A DNA stretch of 64,000 bases, from positions 1-64,000 of the forward strand of contig WSXZ01000035.1 in assembly GCA_009773555.1 (NCBI GenBank), written 5' to 3'. Origin of the DNA: Methylocystaceae bacterium (GTDB taxonomy: Bacteria > Pseudomonadota > Alphaproteobacteria > Rhizobiales > Beijerinckiaceae). Position 1 is the stretch's first letter. Each line of letters opens with the position of its first letter. Under the pieces are notes generated by a model, which saw nothing but the letters and a program-made list of their open reading frames with translations, was not told where the DNA came from and searched no databases. The position numbers and the translations under genes are program-made. This document shows positions 44,045-52,497 of this stretch, piece after piece.

Positions 44045-45748
44045 TTACGCGGGTTCGGTCTCACGGCCAGCTAACTCGAGAAGACGCGACACACCGACCG
44101 GCTCTTCGCTCAGCAGCGGCACGACGGCGTAGCGGCGCGCGTGGCTTGTTGCGACTCTCTCGACCTCGCGCAGTTCATTTTTGGCGCGCTGACGCAGCAA
44201 GGGAGAATGCCCAAGGCTCGATGCCCGCGCGGCGCAAATCTGCTTGCAGATTGGCCGCTTCAAGCACGGGCGTGGTTTCCGCCAAGGTGACGAGAAGGAC
44301 CTTCGTCCGCTTCGGGTCCTGTAGCTGCATCATCGGCGTGGTGTAATGCGCGCCCTTGGCGTCCAGCATCCGCGCGACCTCGCGATGATAAGCGCCCGTC
44401 GCATCCAGGAGCAGCAGCGTGTGGCCGGTCGGCGCGGTGTCCATGACGACGAACTTCTCGCCCGCTTCGCGGATGACGCGCGAGAACGCCTGAAAGACGG
44501 CGATTTCTTCCGTGCAAGGAGAGCGCAAATCCTCTTCGAGCAAAGCCCGTCCTTGCGCGTCGAGCGCCGCGCCTTTCGTTCTCAGCACCTCTTGCCGGTA
44601 GCGTTCGGTTTCGGCGTGCGGATCGATGCGGCTCACCGTCAGATTGTCGAGCGAACCATGCAGCGTTTCGGCGAGATGCGCGGCAGGGTCGGAGGTGGTG
44701 AGATGGACGGGCAGTCCGCGATGCGCCAACTCGACGGCGACCGCCGCCGCCAGCGTCGTCTTGCCAACGCCGCCCTTACCCATCAGCATGACGAGGCCAT
44801 GACCCTCGGCGGCGACGCCATCCACCAGTTCCGAAAGGCTGGGCGCGTGCAGTTCAACCGGTTCGCCGACCGCCGTTTCGATGTGCGGCGGCGTCGCAAC
44901 GAGGAGCTGACGCAACGCATCGAGTCCGACGAGATTGAACGGCTTCAAAGGCACATAGTCGCAGGGCAAGGCGCGCAGCGCATCGGGCGTCGCCGCCAAA
45001 GCAGCCTGCTCGCGCGCGTAAAGGGCGGCGGCGAGCGCATCGAGCGCCGCCTCTTCCTTTGGCAGCAGACCATTCACAACGAGGAATTGCTGATTGAGGC
45101 CGATCGCCGCCAGTTCCTCATGCGTGCGCGCGGCTTCGCGCAGCGCGGAGTTTTGCGCACGGGCGACGAGGATCAGGCGGGTGCGCTGACCATCGGCCAA
45201 AGCGGCGACCGCGGCGCTGTATTGGGCGCGCTGCTTTTCCAATCCGGCAAGCGGACCGAAGCAGGAGGCGTCGCCTTTCCCTGCCTCAAGGAAGCCGCTC
45301 CAGGCGACAGGGAGCTGCAGCAGGCGGATGGTGTGTCCGGTCGGCGCCGTATCGAAAATAATATGATCGTATGCCGATGTAATGGCGGCGTCCGTCAACA
45401 GCGCGGTGAATTCGTCGAAAGCGGCGATTTCCGTCGTGCAGGCTCCGGAAAGCTGCTCTTCGATGCCCTTCACCACGGATTCCGGCAGCTTGCCGCGCAC
45501 GGGGCCGACGATGCGGTCGCGATAGGCTTGCGCGGCGGCCTGCGGGTCGATTTCCAGCGCGAACAGGTTCGGCACGGCGTCAATCGCCGTGATTTTATCG
45601 CCGATGCCGACCCCAAACACCTGCCCGACAGCACGCGGCGTCCGGCTTCAGCGAACTCTATCGCCGTCGCGCAGGCAATCGAAGTTTTGCCGACGCCGCC
45701 TTTGCCCGTGAAGAAAAGGAATCGCGGAGCCTGTTCAAGAAACTTCAT
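44045..45748 (-). pseudogene. arsA: arsenical pump-driving ATPase ArsA, broken by two small deletions
   Basis: ArsA is the two-domain ATPase that energises the ArsB arsenite pump. The gene is spread over three frames. Frame 1 starts at 45748 with the first P-loop FTGKGGVGKTS and runs to GRRVL. Near 45628-45631 the expected LVSTDPASN switch I segment is missing (about 28 bp) and frame 2 continues at QVFGVGIGDKI, since the bases GGGCAGGTG of the VGQ words are still present. Frame 2 holds the FDTAPTGHT motif twice and the second P-loop MLMGKGGVGKTT. Near 44205-44210 the VINNSLAAA segment is lost and frame 3 carries the true C-terminus (SPLLRQRAKNELREV). Neither ATP site would be complete. No ArsB or Acr3 permease is in the window. 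Confidence 0.85.
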
Positions 45749-45757
45749 TTCGACCTT

Positions 45758-46114
45758 TCAGCAGCAGGAGGAGCCGCTGCAACAAGCGCCTGGTTTCGCG
45801 TCCTCGACATCTTTGACGCCCGCCCAGCGCGCAAGTTCCTCGCGGTTCGGATAGCGTCCGGCGAGCGCGATCTCGCCATCAACGAGGATCAGCGGCAGAG
45901 CTTCCTGCCCCGAGCGTTCCAGGAAACGCTTAACGGTCGCATTTTCCGCAAAGACCATGGGCTCCTGAGCGAGATTGAAGCGCTCGATGTGCGCGCCGTT
46001 CTGCTTCGCCCAATCAACGTCGGCAGAGAAGGTGACAAGCGCCTGATCGGTCTCGACGCCACAGACGCCGGTGCTGCAACACAGGGCGGGATCAAAAACT
46101 TGAATGGTCGTCAT
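45758..46114 (-). CDS. arsD: arsenite metallochaperone ArsD
   Basis: ArsD carries As(III) to ArsA and weakly represses ars operons. Starting at 46114 (MTTIQVFDPALCC) gives 118 residues, the family's usual size. The As(III)-binding triad Cys12, Cys13, Cys18 (LCCSTGVC) is intact. Additional vicinal pairs near the C-terminus (ACCSGSSCC) match longer ArsD proteins. The thioredoxin-like fold words LPLILVDGEIALAGRYP also fit. It lies directly before arsA on the minus strand. Confidence 0.93.
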   Translation of the reverse strand: MTTIQVFDPALCCSTGVCGVETDQALVTFSADVDWAKQNGAHIERFNLAQEPMVFAENATVKRFLERSGQEALPLILVDGEIALAGRYPNREELARWAGVKDVEDAKPGACCSGSSCC

Positions 46115-46124
46115 ATTCGTCCTT

Positions 46125-46513
46125 TCAGGATTGAGTTTGAGCGGCCCTGCCGATGACGACTTCGCCATCTTCCTTGGTGAATTCGCCAATGGCAGGATTT
46201 GGGAGGATGTCGAGCACGGCTTCCGAGGGACGGCACAGCCGTGCGCCTTTCGGCGTCACGACGATCGGACGATTGATGAGGATCGGATGTTCGAGCATGA
46301 AGCCGATCAATTCCTCTTCCGTCCACTTTGGATCGCCAAGTCCGAGCGCGTCATAGGGCGTGCCTTTCTGGCGCAGCAGCTCGCGCGCTGAAATGCCCAT
46401 GGCTTTGAGCAGAGATATTCGATGACGACCGGCTCTTCGCCGCTTTGGCAGATCATCGCCAGCGTGTTGCGCGACGTTCCGCAGGCGGGGTTGTGATAGA
46501 TGGTGATGGTCAT
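46125..46513 (-). pseudogene. arsC: glutaredoxin-dependent arsenate reductase ArsC, frameshifted
   Basis: This is the Grx-coupled ArsC family (ArsC/YffB fold), reducing arsenate to arsenite. The N-terminus MTITIYHNPACGTSRNTLAM with the catalytic CGTSR is intact up to VVIEYL. Near 46409-46413 the segment that normally reads KNPPTRxxLxxL is missing and the frame changes; AMGISARELLRQKGTPYDAL then resumes and runs to the normal end with RPIVVTPKGARLCRPSE. About 35-40 bp have gone. The start ATG follows the stop of an arsC(LMWP) remnant by 3 bp. Confidence 0.85.
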
Positions 46514-46516
46514 CGC

Positions 46517-46650
46517 TCAGGCGTCCATTTTGTGGCCATGGCTTGCACCTTCGAGTTCCCCGATTTCACGCAAACAACTCTCAAGCGCCAACATATCGAG
46601 GCGCTATCGCCGGTAAAGACAAAGAGGACGTTGTAAATGTGATCAGTCAT
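46517..46650 (-). pseudogene. gutted second copy of the thioredoxin/LMWP-type arsC
   Basis: A 134-bp remnant that joins the first ~15 codons of the intact LMWP arsC at 49906-50433 (MTDHIYNVLFVFTGDSAS against MTDQVYNVLFLCTGNTARS) to its last ~25 codons (DRLREIGELEGASHGHK-type end, same stop and same flank). About 390 bp of the centre are missing, and the catalytic Cys is Phe. The stop is followed by the arsC(Grx) ATG in the same TGAgcgATGACCATC arrangement seen after the intact copy. Confidence 0.85.
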
Positions 46651-46775
46651 CGATTTTTCCCTTTAGGCAAGAGGACACGGGGTCGGATAAGCGACGGCGC
46701 GCAGATATTTCTGAACGCCCACAGCAGCGCTCGTCGAGCAGCAAGATCAGCAGCTAGCAGCGTCTTCGTCTTGCG

Positions 46776-49253
46776 CTACGTCACGTCTCCGTCAGGCCCA
46801 GCATATTCCATCGATTTGAATGTGAGATGCCGCACCCCTTCCGGCGCCTCGGCAATTTTTCGAACCGCGCCCCATGTCTGTTTGAAGTTCGGTATGAGGA
46901 GCTCATTCACGCCGGGCGACACCACGTTGCCCTGCACGCCACTGGGATAGCCGAACAGCATGAACGTTTGCCTGCGCTTGGCAGTGGGCGTCGGATAGGC
47001 GATTGCTTGGGTCGAACCGTTATCGTTATAGACTTCGACGAGATCGCCGGCTTCGAGCTTCAACTCCGCCATGTCTTGCGGATTCATTTCGATGAAGGGG
47101 TAAGGCCAGCGATCCATGACAAAGTCATTCTGCTGATCGAGATAGGCGCTCTGCCAGATGTGATTGGTGCGGCCGCTATTGATGAGGAACGGCCATTTCT
47201 TACGTTCGGCCCGCTTATCTGCAAGCTGCAAGCCGCGCCATTTGGTTGGCATAAAGACGGCCTTGCCATCCTCGGTGTCGAATTTGCCGTCAGCGTAAAG
47301 GCGCTTCGACCCGATGATCTTGCCGTCCTCGAAAGCGACGGCGGGCTCTTGGAAGCCATTCGTGCCCATCCCGCGCAGCCGCTCATGTGTGACGAACCGT
47401 CCGCCCTTGTTTTGCTGATGGTACCCGTCCAAGAAGGCGTCTTCCTCGTTTTTCCAGTCGAACCCCTTGAATCGGTCGGCGTATTTACGCTTGCCCTTCT
47501 CACGCAGCACACGCTCCATATGCGTGGCGATGCGAGCGGCGATCAGGCAGTCCGGCAAGGCCTGGCCCGGCGGGTCCATGTAGCGCTCGGTGAGCCGCAT
47601 ACGCCGCTCGCCGTTCATCGATGTAAGATTCATTTCGCCCGACGTGGCCGCAGGCAGCCAGACGTGACAGGCCTGACCGATTTGGCTCGGTACGATGTCG
47701 ACGTCGACGGCGAAGAGGCCGCCCTTCTTGATCGCCGCCATGATCGTCTTCGCCATGCGCGCGCGATCGCCGTAAGGTGCAGACATCATCGCATCCTTCA
47801 CGATGTCCGTACGTTTCTTGTATGCCTGCTTGAACTTGAACGCATTCAACGTCGTCTTATAGTGATCACAGCCCCAGATGTGGTGCACGCCGCCCTTGCC
47901 CGCGATGAGAAGCTTGTCGACGTAAGGGGCTGGCCGCGGTCCCGGATAATCGGGCCGCGCATAGCCTTCCTGATGGCCGCCCATGCGCACGCAGCCGCCG
48001 CCCGGCCGGCCAATGTTTCCCGTCGCGAGCGCGAGATTCACGAGCGCGCCGTTGGTGCGGTAGTTGTCGTTGCCGAAGATCAAGCCTTTCTCATAGGCGA
48101 ACATCGCACGGCGTCGTGCGCCGCCGGCTTTAGGTTCGGCGATCCACGCCGCCGATCGGCGAATCTGGTCGACCGTCAGCCCTGTGATTTGCGCGGCTTC
48201 CTCGAGGCTCATTTTGTTGGCGGCGAGCGCCTCGTCGAAATTCTTGGTCGAGGCGGCGATGAACTCTTTATCGATCCAACCTTTTTGGGCGATGTAGGTG
48301 AACCAGGCGTTGAGCAGCGCGAGGTCCGTTCCTGAGTTGATCGCGAGATGCATCGCGCGGTCCTTGCCTGCCTCAACCTCGCAGGCGTTCGCCGTTACTG
48401 TTCGCCGTGGATCGACGATTATGATGCGCGCAGGATCGTCTGGCGCCGATCCGAATTCGGCTTTCTTTCTTTCCACGGTCGCGCCGCGCAGATTCGGAAG
48501 CCAATGATTGAGAAAATAATTGGTCTGCGTCTCGAGCGGGTTCGTGCCGACGGCGACAATCGTTTCCGCAAGCTCCGCGTCTTCATAACAATTATTAAGC
48601 TCATCCACGCCCATGTCGCGGCTCGCATGGACTTCGGAATTGTAGGCAGGGCGATTGTGAATGCGGATATTCTTGACCTTCAGCGCGCCGAAATACAATT
48701 TGCCGACGCCCCAGTTGTTTTCGTAGCCGCCGCCAGCGCCGCCGTGATCGTAAGCCGAGACGAACAGGCCGTCCTCGCCCATTTCACTGATGACGTCCAC
48801 GGTCACGCGGGCGACGAGATCGAGCGCATCGTCCCAGCTCGTCGGCTGCATCTGACCGTAACGCCATACCATCGGATCCGTTAGACGCTGCAACTGAGTA
48901 TTGCGCGCGCGCGAATAGCTCGTCTCCGCCATACGCGCGCCACGTATCGAGGCCAAACCAGAATTGACGACGCAATCCTCGTCGGGCTTGATGACGAGGT
49001 GCACGTCTTCGCCATTCTGGCGCACGATATTATACATCGATGGCGCGTACCACGCCGTAGCCTCGGCCTGCTGCTGCTTGGAGAGATTTGCGCCGAACTT
49101 GTTCTTGTCGGGCGCGGCGCCGCCTTGCTTGTTGATCGGCCATGTGTAGGCCTTGTAACCGCACCCGACGATGCAATAGTGGCAGACGACGTTGAACTCC
49201 TTTGCATCCCTTGGAACGATGGGGAGTCGATCGATCTGACGCTTGTAAGCCAT
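46776..49253 (-). CDS. aioA: arsenite oxidase large (molybdopterin) subunit AioA
   Basis: AioA oxidises arsenite to arsenate at a Mo-bis(pyranopterin) site. The 825-residue length is standard. The N-terminal 3Fe-4S motif is C24-HY-C27-IVG-C31. The DMSO-reductase-family body includes YDHGGAGGGYENNWGVGKLYF, IRIHNRPAYNSEVHASRDMG, the KGLIFGNDNYRTNGALVNLALATGNIGRPG region and a C-terminal cofactor domain with WPFLINSGRTNHIWQSAYLD. No Tat signal is present; AioA is co-exported with the Tat-targeted AioB. It follows aioB by 11 bp. No aioX, aioS or aioR regulator and no cytochrome c gene is beside it. Confidence 0.96.
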   Translation of the reverse strand: MAYKRQIDRLPIVPRDAKEFNVVCHYCIVGCGYKAYTWPINKQGGAAPDKNKFGANLSKQQQAEATAWYAPSMYNIVRQNGEDVHLVIKPDEDCVVNSGLASIRGARMAETSYSRARNTQLQRLTDPMVWRYGQMQPTSWDDALDLVARVTVDVISEMGEDGLFVSAYDHGGAGGGYENNWGVGKLYFGALKVKNIRIHNRPAYNSEVHASRDMGVDELNNCYEDAELAETIVAVGTNPLETQTNYFLNHWLPNLRGATVERKKAEFGSAPDDPARIIIVDPRRTVTANACEVEAGKDRAMHLAINSGTDLALLNAWFTYIAQKGWIDKEFIAASTKNFDEALAANKMSLEEAAQITGLTVDQIRRSAAWIAEPKAGGARRRAMFAYEKGLIFGNDNYRTNGALVNLALATGNIGRPGGGCVRMGGHQEGYARPDYPGPRPAPYVDKLLIAGKGGVHHIWGCDHYKTTLNAFKFKQAYKKRTDIVKDAMMSAPYGDRARMAKTIMAAIKKGGLFAVDVDIVPSQIGQACHVWLPAATSGEMNLTSMNGERRMRLTERYMDPPGQALPDCLIAARIATHMERVLREKGKRKYADRFKGFDWKNEEDAFLDGYHQQNKGGRFVTHERLRGMGTNGFQEPAVAFEDGKIIGSKRLYADGKFDTEDGKAVFMPTKWRGLQLADKRAERKKWPFLINSGRTNHIWQSAYLDQQNDFVMDRWPYPFIEMNPQDMAELKLEAGDLVEVYNDNGSTQAIAYPTPTAKRRQTFMLFGYPSGVQGNVVSPGVNELLIPNFKQTWGAVRKIAEAPEGVRHLTFKSMEYAGPDGDVT

Positions 49254-49264
49254 CGCCTTACCCC

Positions 49265-49780
49265 TCAGAGCACGTTGGACAGCCGGCCATAGAGAAGCTC
49301 ATCGACGCCTTCCGCATAGATGTCGCCCTTGGCGTCAAGGCGCAGGAAGTATTGCGGCAGATTTTGGGTCGCATGGCCCCAGATCTGCTGGCCGCCCGCC
49401 TCGCAATCGAAGCGTGAATAATGCGCCGGGCAGTTGAACGTGCGATCGCCAATGTTATAGCTGAGCGGAAACCCCCGGTGCGGGCAGATCGTAGAGAAAC
49501 CAACGATGTCGGCGTCGGGACCGACGCCATTTGGCGTGGACCTGCCGAGCTTGACCAAAACGCCCGGCGCGTCGTCGTCAGGATAAGCCACGCTCAACGG
49601 CTCGTTGACCTTGAGATCGCGAATATTCGCAAGCCGATTGGACGGGTATTCGACCCGGGCCTGCGCTTGGGCCGCTCGGGCGACGCCCGCGGAAGGAGCC
49701 GCCGCGGCGGCGCCGGCCACAGCGATGCTTTCAAGAAACCTGCGGCGACCGACGCGGAATGATATGTTCTGTCTCTTCAT
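49265..49780 (-). CDS. aioB: arsenite oxidase small (Rieske) subunit AioB
   Basis: AioB is the Rieske 2Fe-2S subunit that takes electrons from AioA and exports the complex to the periplasm. The Tat signal is visible (GRRRFLESIAVAGAAAAAPS, about residues 11-30). The cluster ligands are CPHRG and CPAHYSRFD (about residues 106 and 122). The extra Cys pair that forms a disulfide in some AioB proteins is absent, as reported for some alphaproteobacterial enzymes. The GHATQNLPQYFLRLDAKGDIYAEG end is typical. It is the first aio gene, upstream of aioA. Confidence 0.95.
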   Translation of the reverse strand: MKRQNISFRVGRRRFLESIAVAGAAAAAPSAGVARAAQAQARVEYPSNRLANIRDLKVNEPLSVAYPDDDAPGVLVKLGRSTPNGVGPDADIVGFSTICPHRGFPLSYNIGDRTFNCPAHYSRFDCEAGGQQIWGHATQNLPQYFLRLDAKGDIYAEGVDELLYGRLSNVL

Positions 49781-49905
49781 GCGCTTTTTGTTTGTGTAGA
49801 CCGCGACAGATCATCTGTACATGTCACGTCAGACAGCGCGCTCAGTGCAAGCCTAGCAAGGCTGGATTCGCGAACGGCCTGCAATCAACCGGCGATGGTC
49901 ATCGC

Positions 49906-50433
49906 TCAGGCGTCCGTTTTGTGGCCATGGCTTGCGCCTTCGAGTTCCCCGATTTCACGCAAACGATCCCTGAGCGCCAATTTATCGAGTCGCTTGATCG
50001 GCGTTGCGAGCAGGTAAGAAATCCGGAGCCTGAGGTAGCGGAATGCATCATTGAACGCTTTTAATTTTTCGATCTCTGTTCCCTCAACAGCCGCCGGATC
50101 CTCGACGCCCCAATGGGCGGTCATCGGCTGACCGGGCCAGATCGGACAGGCTTCGCCCGCGGCGTTGTCACAGACGGTGAAAACGAAATCCATTTTCGGC
50201 GCGTCAGGACCAGCGAATTCCTCCCAATTCTTCGATCGGAAACCTTCTGTCGGATAGCCATATTCCTCGAGCGTTTTGATTGCGTAAGGATTGACCAGGC
50301 CTTTTGGGTGGCTGCCCGCCGAGAATGCATTGAAACGGCCAGCGCCATCCCGGCGGAGGATGCTTTCCGCAATGATCGATCGCGCCGTGTTGCCGGTGCA
50401 GAGAAAGAGGACGTTGTAAACCTGGTCAGTCAT
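49906..50433 (-). CDS. arsC: arsenate reductase ArsC, thioredoxin/LMW-phosphatase type
   Basis: A 175-residue arsenate reductase of the low-molecular-weight phosphatase fold. The P-loop LCTGNTARS (residues 11-19) holds the catalytic Cys. FVFTVCDNAAGEACPIWPG (about 83-101) carries the resolving Cys pair and the catalytic Asp region. The C-terminal extension (KLALRDRLREIGEL) is usual for rhizobial members. It overlaps the arsI stop by 4 bp. Just past its stop, ATGACCATCGCC then a stop codon (49902 leftwards) is a 5-codon relic of the arsC(Grx) start that follows the other copy. Confidence 0.94.
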   Translation of the reverse strand: MTDQVYNVLFLCTGNTARSIIAESILRRDGAGRFNAFSAGSHPKGLVNPYAIKTLEEYGYPTEGFRSKNWEEFAGPDAPKMDFVFTVCDNAAGEACPIWPGQPMTAHWGVEDPAAVEGTEIEKLKAFNDAFRYLRLRISYLLATPIKRLDKLALRDRLREIGELEGASHGHKTDA

Positions 50434-50927
50434 TGGCTGGCTCCCGCTTCAGAACAACACGCGGCTTCAATCACAGGCGCTGGCTTCGCGCCGCAGCACG
50501 CGGAGGACTCCCCCTTAACGGCGCTCGCGCGAAATCCCGCAAGCGCTACGTCGCCGCCGTAAATCGTGCTTTCACCGGTCGTCAGGAAGGACTCCCATAA
50601 AAGCCCTTGCGGGTCGGAGGTCCACGCTTTCTCGGACTTTGCGTAGCAGCAGGTCGTTGCGCCTTCTTCCAACACAGGCCGTTCGGCCTGTTGCAGACGG
50701 CCATAGACTTCTTTCAGCTCTTCGGGAGTCTCGACCTCGATCCCGAGATGATCGACGCCCGCCTGTCCGCCCCGCGCCGAAATGGCGAAGTTCACGCGCG
50801 GATCGTCGAGCATCCATTTCGCATAATCGGGTTTGACGGCCGTCGGCTCCGCTTCAAAAAGCGCGCTGTAAAACCTAATCGACTCTGTAAGGTCATCCAC
50901 GGACACGTGCACGTGCAGGCGTTTCAT
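50430..50927 (-). CDS. arsI: ArsI/CadI-family metalloenzyme (C-As lyase type glyoxalase)
   Basis: A 165-residue vicinal-oxygen-chelate protein of the ArsI/CadI family. ArsI cleaves the C-As bond of trivalent methyl- or aryl-arsenicals using Fe(II) and O2. The N-terminal MKRLHVHVSVDDLTES, the metal His in VDHLGIEVETP (about residue 60), the vicinal Cys pair in TTCCYAKSEKAW (about 92-103) and the metal Glu in LLWESFLT match ArsI. A Cys-rich tail (ACCGAKP then AACCSEAG) adds further As(III) sites. It overlaps arsR and arsC, so it is in the same operon. C-As lyase activity is inferred. Confidence 0.88.
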   Translation of the reverse strand: MKRLHVHVSVDDLTESIRFYSALFEAEPTAVKPDYAKWMLDDPRVNFAISARGGQAGVDHLGIEVETPEELKEVYGRLQQAERPVLEEGATTCCYAKSEKAWTSDPQGLLWESFLTTGESTIYGGDVALAGFRASAVKGESSACCGAKPAPVIEAACCSEAGASQ

Positions 50928-51264
50928 GACGTTCCTCTGGTTGGCAAGTTGAAGGAGCAGCGGCCTCGCATGAGGCAGCAGCGCCTTGGCAGCAATTCTC
51001 GGTCATGTAGGCAAGCAGCGCGTTCATAACCGGATAGGCCGCCGAGTAGATCAGCGATCGGCTTTCGCGCCGGAAGGTCACAAGGTCCGCGTGTTTGAGC
51101 TGGCTCAGGTGGAAAGACAGCGTCGCCGGCGGGAGCGCGAGCCGCTCGCCGATTTGCCCCGCCGCAAGCCCCTTAGGTCCGGCTTGCATGAGCAGCCTGA
51201 AAATATCGAGCCGCGTCTCATGACCGAGCGCGACAAGGGCGGCTAGGGCTTCCTGCTTTTCCAT
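50893..51264 (-). CDS. arsR: ArsR-family transcriptional repressor
   Basis: A 123-residue winged-helix repressor. The HTH region reads LALPPATLSFHLSQLKHADLVTFRRESRSLIY (split over about residues 42-73). Candidate As(III) ligands are C-terminal: the ENCC pair and later single Cys residues (SC, STC), unlike the classical ELCVCDL motif, placing it among ArsR types with C-terminal sites. Its last 35 bp overlap arsI. Its start codon lies inside the arm of an inverted repeat, and the promoter suggests a leaderless transcript. Confidence 0.92.
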   Translation of the reverse strand: MEKQEALAALVALGHETRLDIFRLLMQAGPKGLAAGQIGERLALPPATLSFHLSQLKHADLVTFRRESRSLIYSAAYPVMNALLAYMTENCCQGAAASCEAAAPSTCQPEERHETPARARVRG

Positions 51265-51286
51265 ATTTCTAATATGATGGAAATAT
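51263..51286. promoter_or_regulatory. ArsR operator and promoter overlapping the arsR start codon
   Basis: A perfect inverted repeat ATATTTC-N10-GAAATAT whose inner end covers the arsR ATG (51264-51262). On the minus strand TTGACG (-35) is followed after 17 bp by ATATTA (-10), placing transcription start at or next to the ATG. The repressor site therefore covers the -10 and start. Binding by ArsR is inferred. Confidence 0.65.
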
Positions 51287-51454
51287 TGATCGCGTCAATA
51301 CCGTCGAGACGTCGATTCCCCGTTGCGCCAGTCGACAGAGTTCCGGCGCGTTAACGCGCCGTCGCACTGAGTCGAAAACGAAGGAAAAGTGTCGTATCGA
51401 GACGTTGAATGGAGCGTGCATGACGCGACCTACGCCGTTGAGACTAAGTCTCCG

Positions 51455-52495
51455 ATGCTGACACATCAGCATATTAGATTCTCCGTAGCGCCGATGATGG
51501 ATTGGACGGATCGGCACTGCCGATACTTCCATCGCCTGTTGTCGCGGCGCGCGCGCCTTTATACGGAAATGCTCACGACGGGCGCGATCATCCACGGCGA
51601 CCGCGCGCGGCTGATGGCGTTCGATCCGTTTGAGCAGCCTGTCGCCATGCAGCTCGGCGGCGCCGAGCCGGCTGCGCTGGCGACGGCCGCGCGCACGGTC
51701 GAAAAATTCGGCTATGCGGAGGTCAATCTCAACGTCGGCTGTCCGTCGGATCGCGTGCAAGACGGCGCGTTCGGCGCCTGTCTCATGCGCGAGCCTGACC
51801 GCGTCGGCGATTGCATCAAAGCGATGAAAGACGCCGTCGCCATCCCCGTCACGGTGAAATGCCGCATCGGCGTCGACGATCAGGAGCCGGAACAGGCCCT
51901 CTTCACACTCGCCGAGGCCTGCGTCGAGAGCGGCGCCGACGCGCTCTTCGTCCATGCGCGAAAGGCCTGGCTCAAGGGGCTCTCGCCCAAGGAAAACCGT
52001 GACGTGCCGCCCTTGGACTATGCGCTCGTGCATCGTCTCAAGCAGGCGATGCCGGACGTTCCGATCGCCATCAATGGCGGGCTGACGCGGATCGCCGAAA
52101 TGCAGGAGCAGCTGCAATTCGTCGACGGCGTGATGATCGGGCGCGCCGCCTATCATGATCCCGCGTTGCTTCTGGAGGTCGACCCACAATTGTTTGGACA
52201 GCCGGCGCCGGTCGCCAACCTCTTCGACGCCCTGGACGCGTTCCTTCCCTATGTCGAGCGCGAACGCGCGAATGGCGAGCGGCTCTCAGCGATGACGCGT
52301 CATCTGCTCGGGCTTTTCGCTGGAATGCCGGGCGCACGGTCGTTCCGTCGCCGGCTGGCGCTCGAGGCGGTCAAGCCAGGGGCGGGAGTCGAAACGCTGC
52401 TCGGGGCCGTCAATGAAGTGCGCACGGCCATTGCGCGCCTCGCCGAAGTGGAAGCCGGGAAACCCGCCAACGCCGAACCTGCCGAGATCGCCTGA
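51455..52495 (+). CDS. dusA: tRNA-dihydrouridine synthase DusA
   Basis: A flavoenzyme that reduces U20/U20a in tRNA to dihydrouridine. I start at 51455 (MLTHQHIRFSVAPMMDWTD), which matches family N-termini; an upstream GTG at 51389 is possible. Motifs are SVAPMMDWTDRHCRYFHR, the LGGAEPAALATAAR stretch, the active-site Cys in NLNVGCPSDRVQDGAFGACLM (about 92-112), VTVKCRIGVDDQ and the FMN-phosphate loop INGGLTR. It is divergent from arsR, with about 190 bp between them. dusA genes are known integration sites for mobile DNA, which may be relevant beside the arsenic island. Confidence 0.93.
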   Translation: MLTHQHIRFSVAPMMDWTDRHCRYFHRLLSRRARLYTEMLTTGAIIHGDRARLMAFDPFEQPVAMQLGGAEPAALATAARTVEKFGYAEVNLNVGCPSDRVQDGAFGACLMREPDRVGDCIKAMKDAVAIPVTVKCRIGVDDQEPEQALFTLAEACVESGADALFVHARKAWLKGLSPKENRDVPPLDYALVHRLKQAMPDVPIAINGGLTRIAEMQEQLQFVDGVMIGRAAYHDPALLLEVDPQLFGQPAPVANLFDALDAFLPYVERERANGERLSAMTRHLLGLFAGMPGARSFRRRLALEAVKPGAGVETLLGAVNEVRTAIARLAEVEAGKPANAEPAEIA

Positions 52496-52497
52496 GA

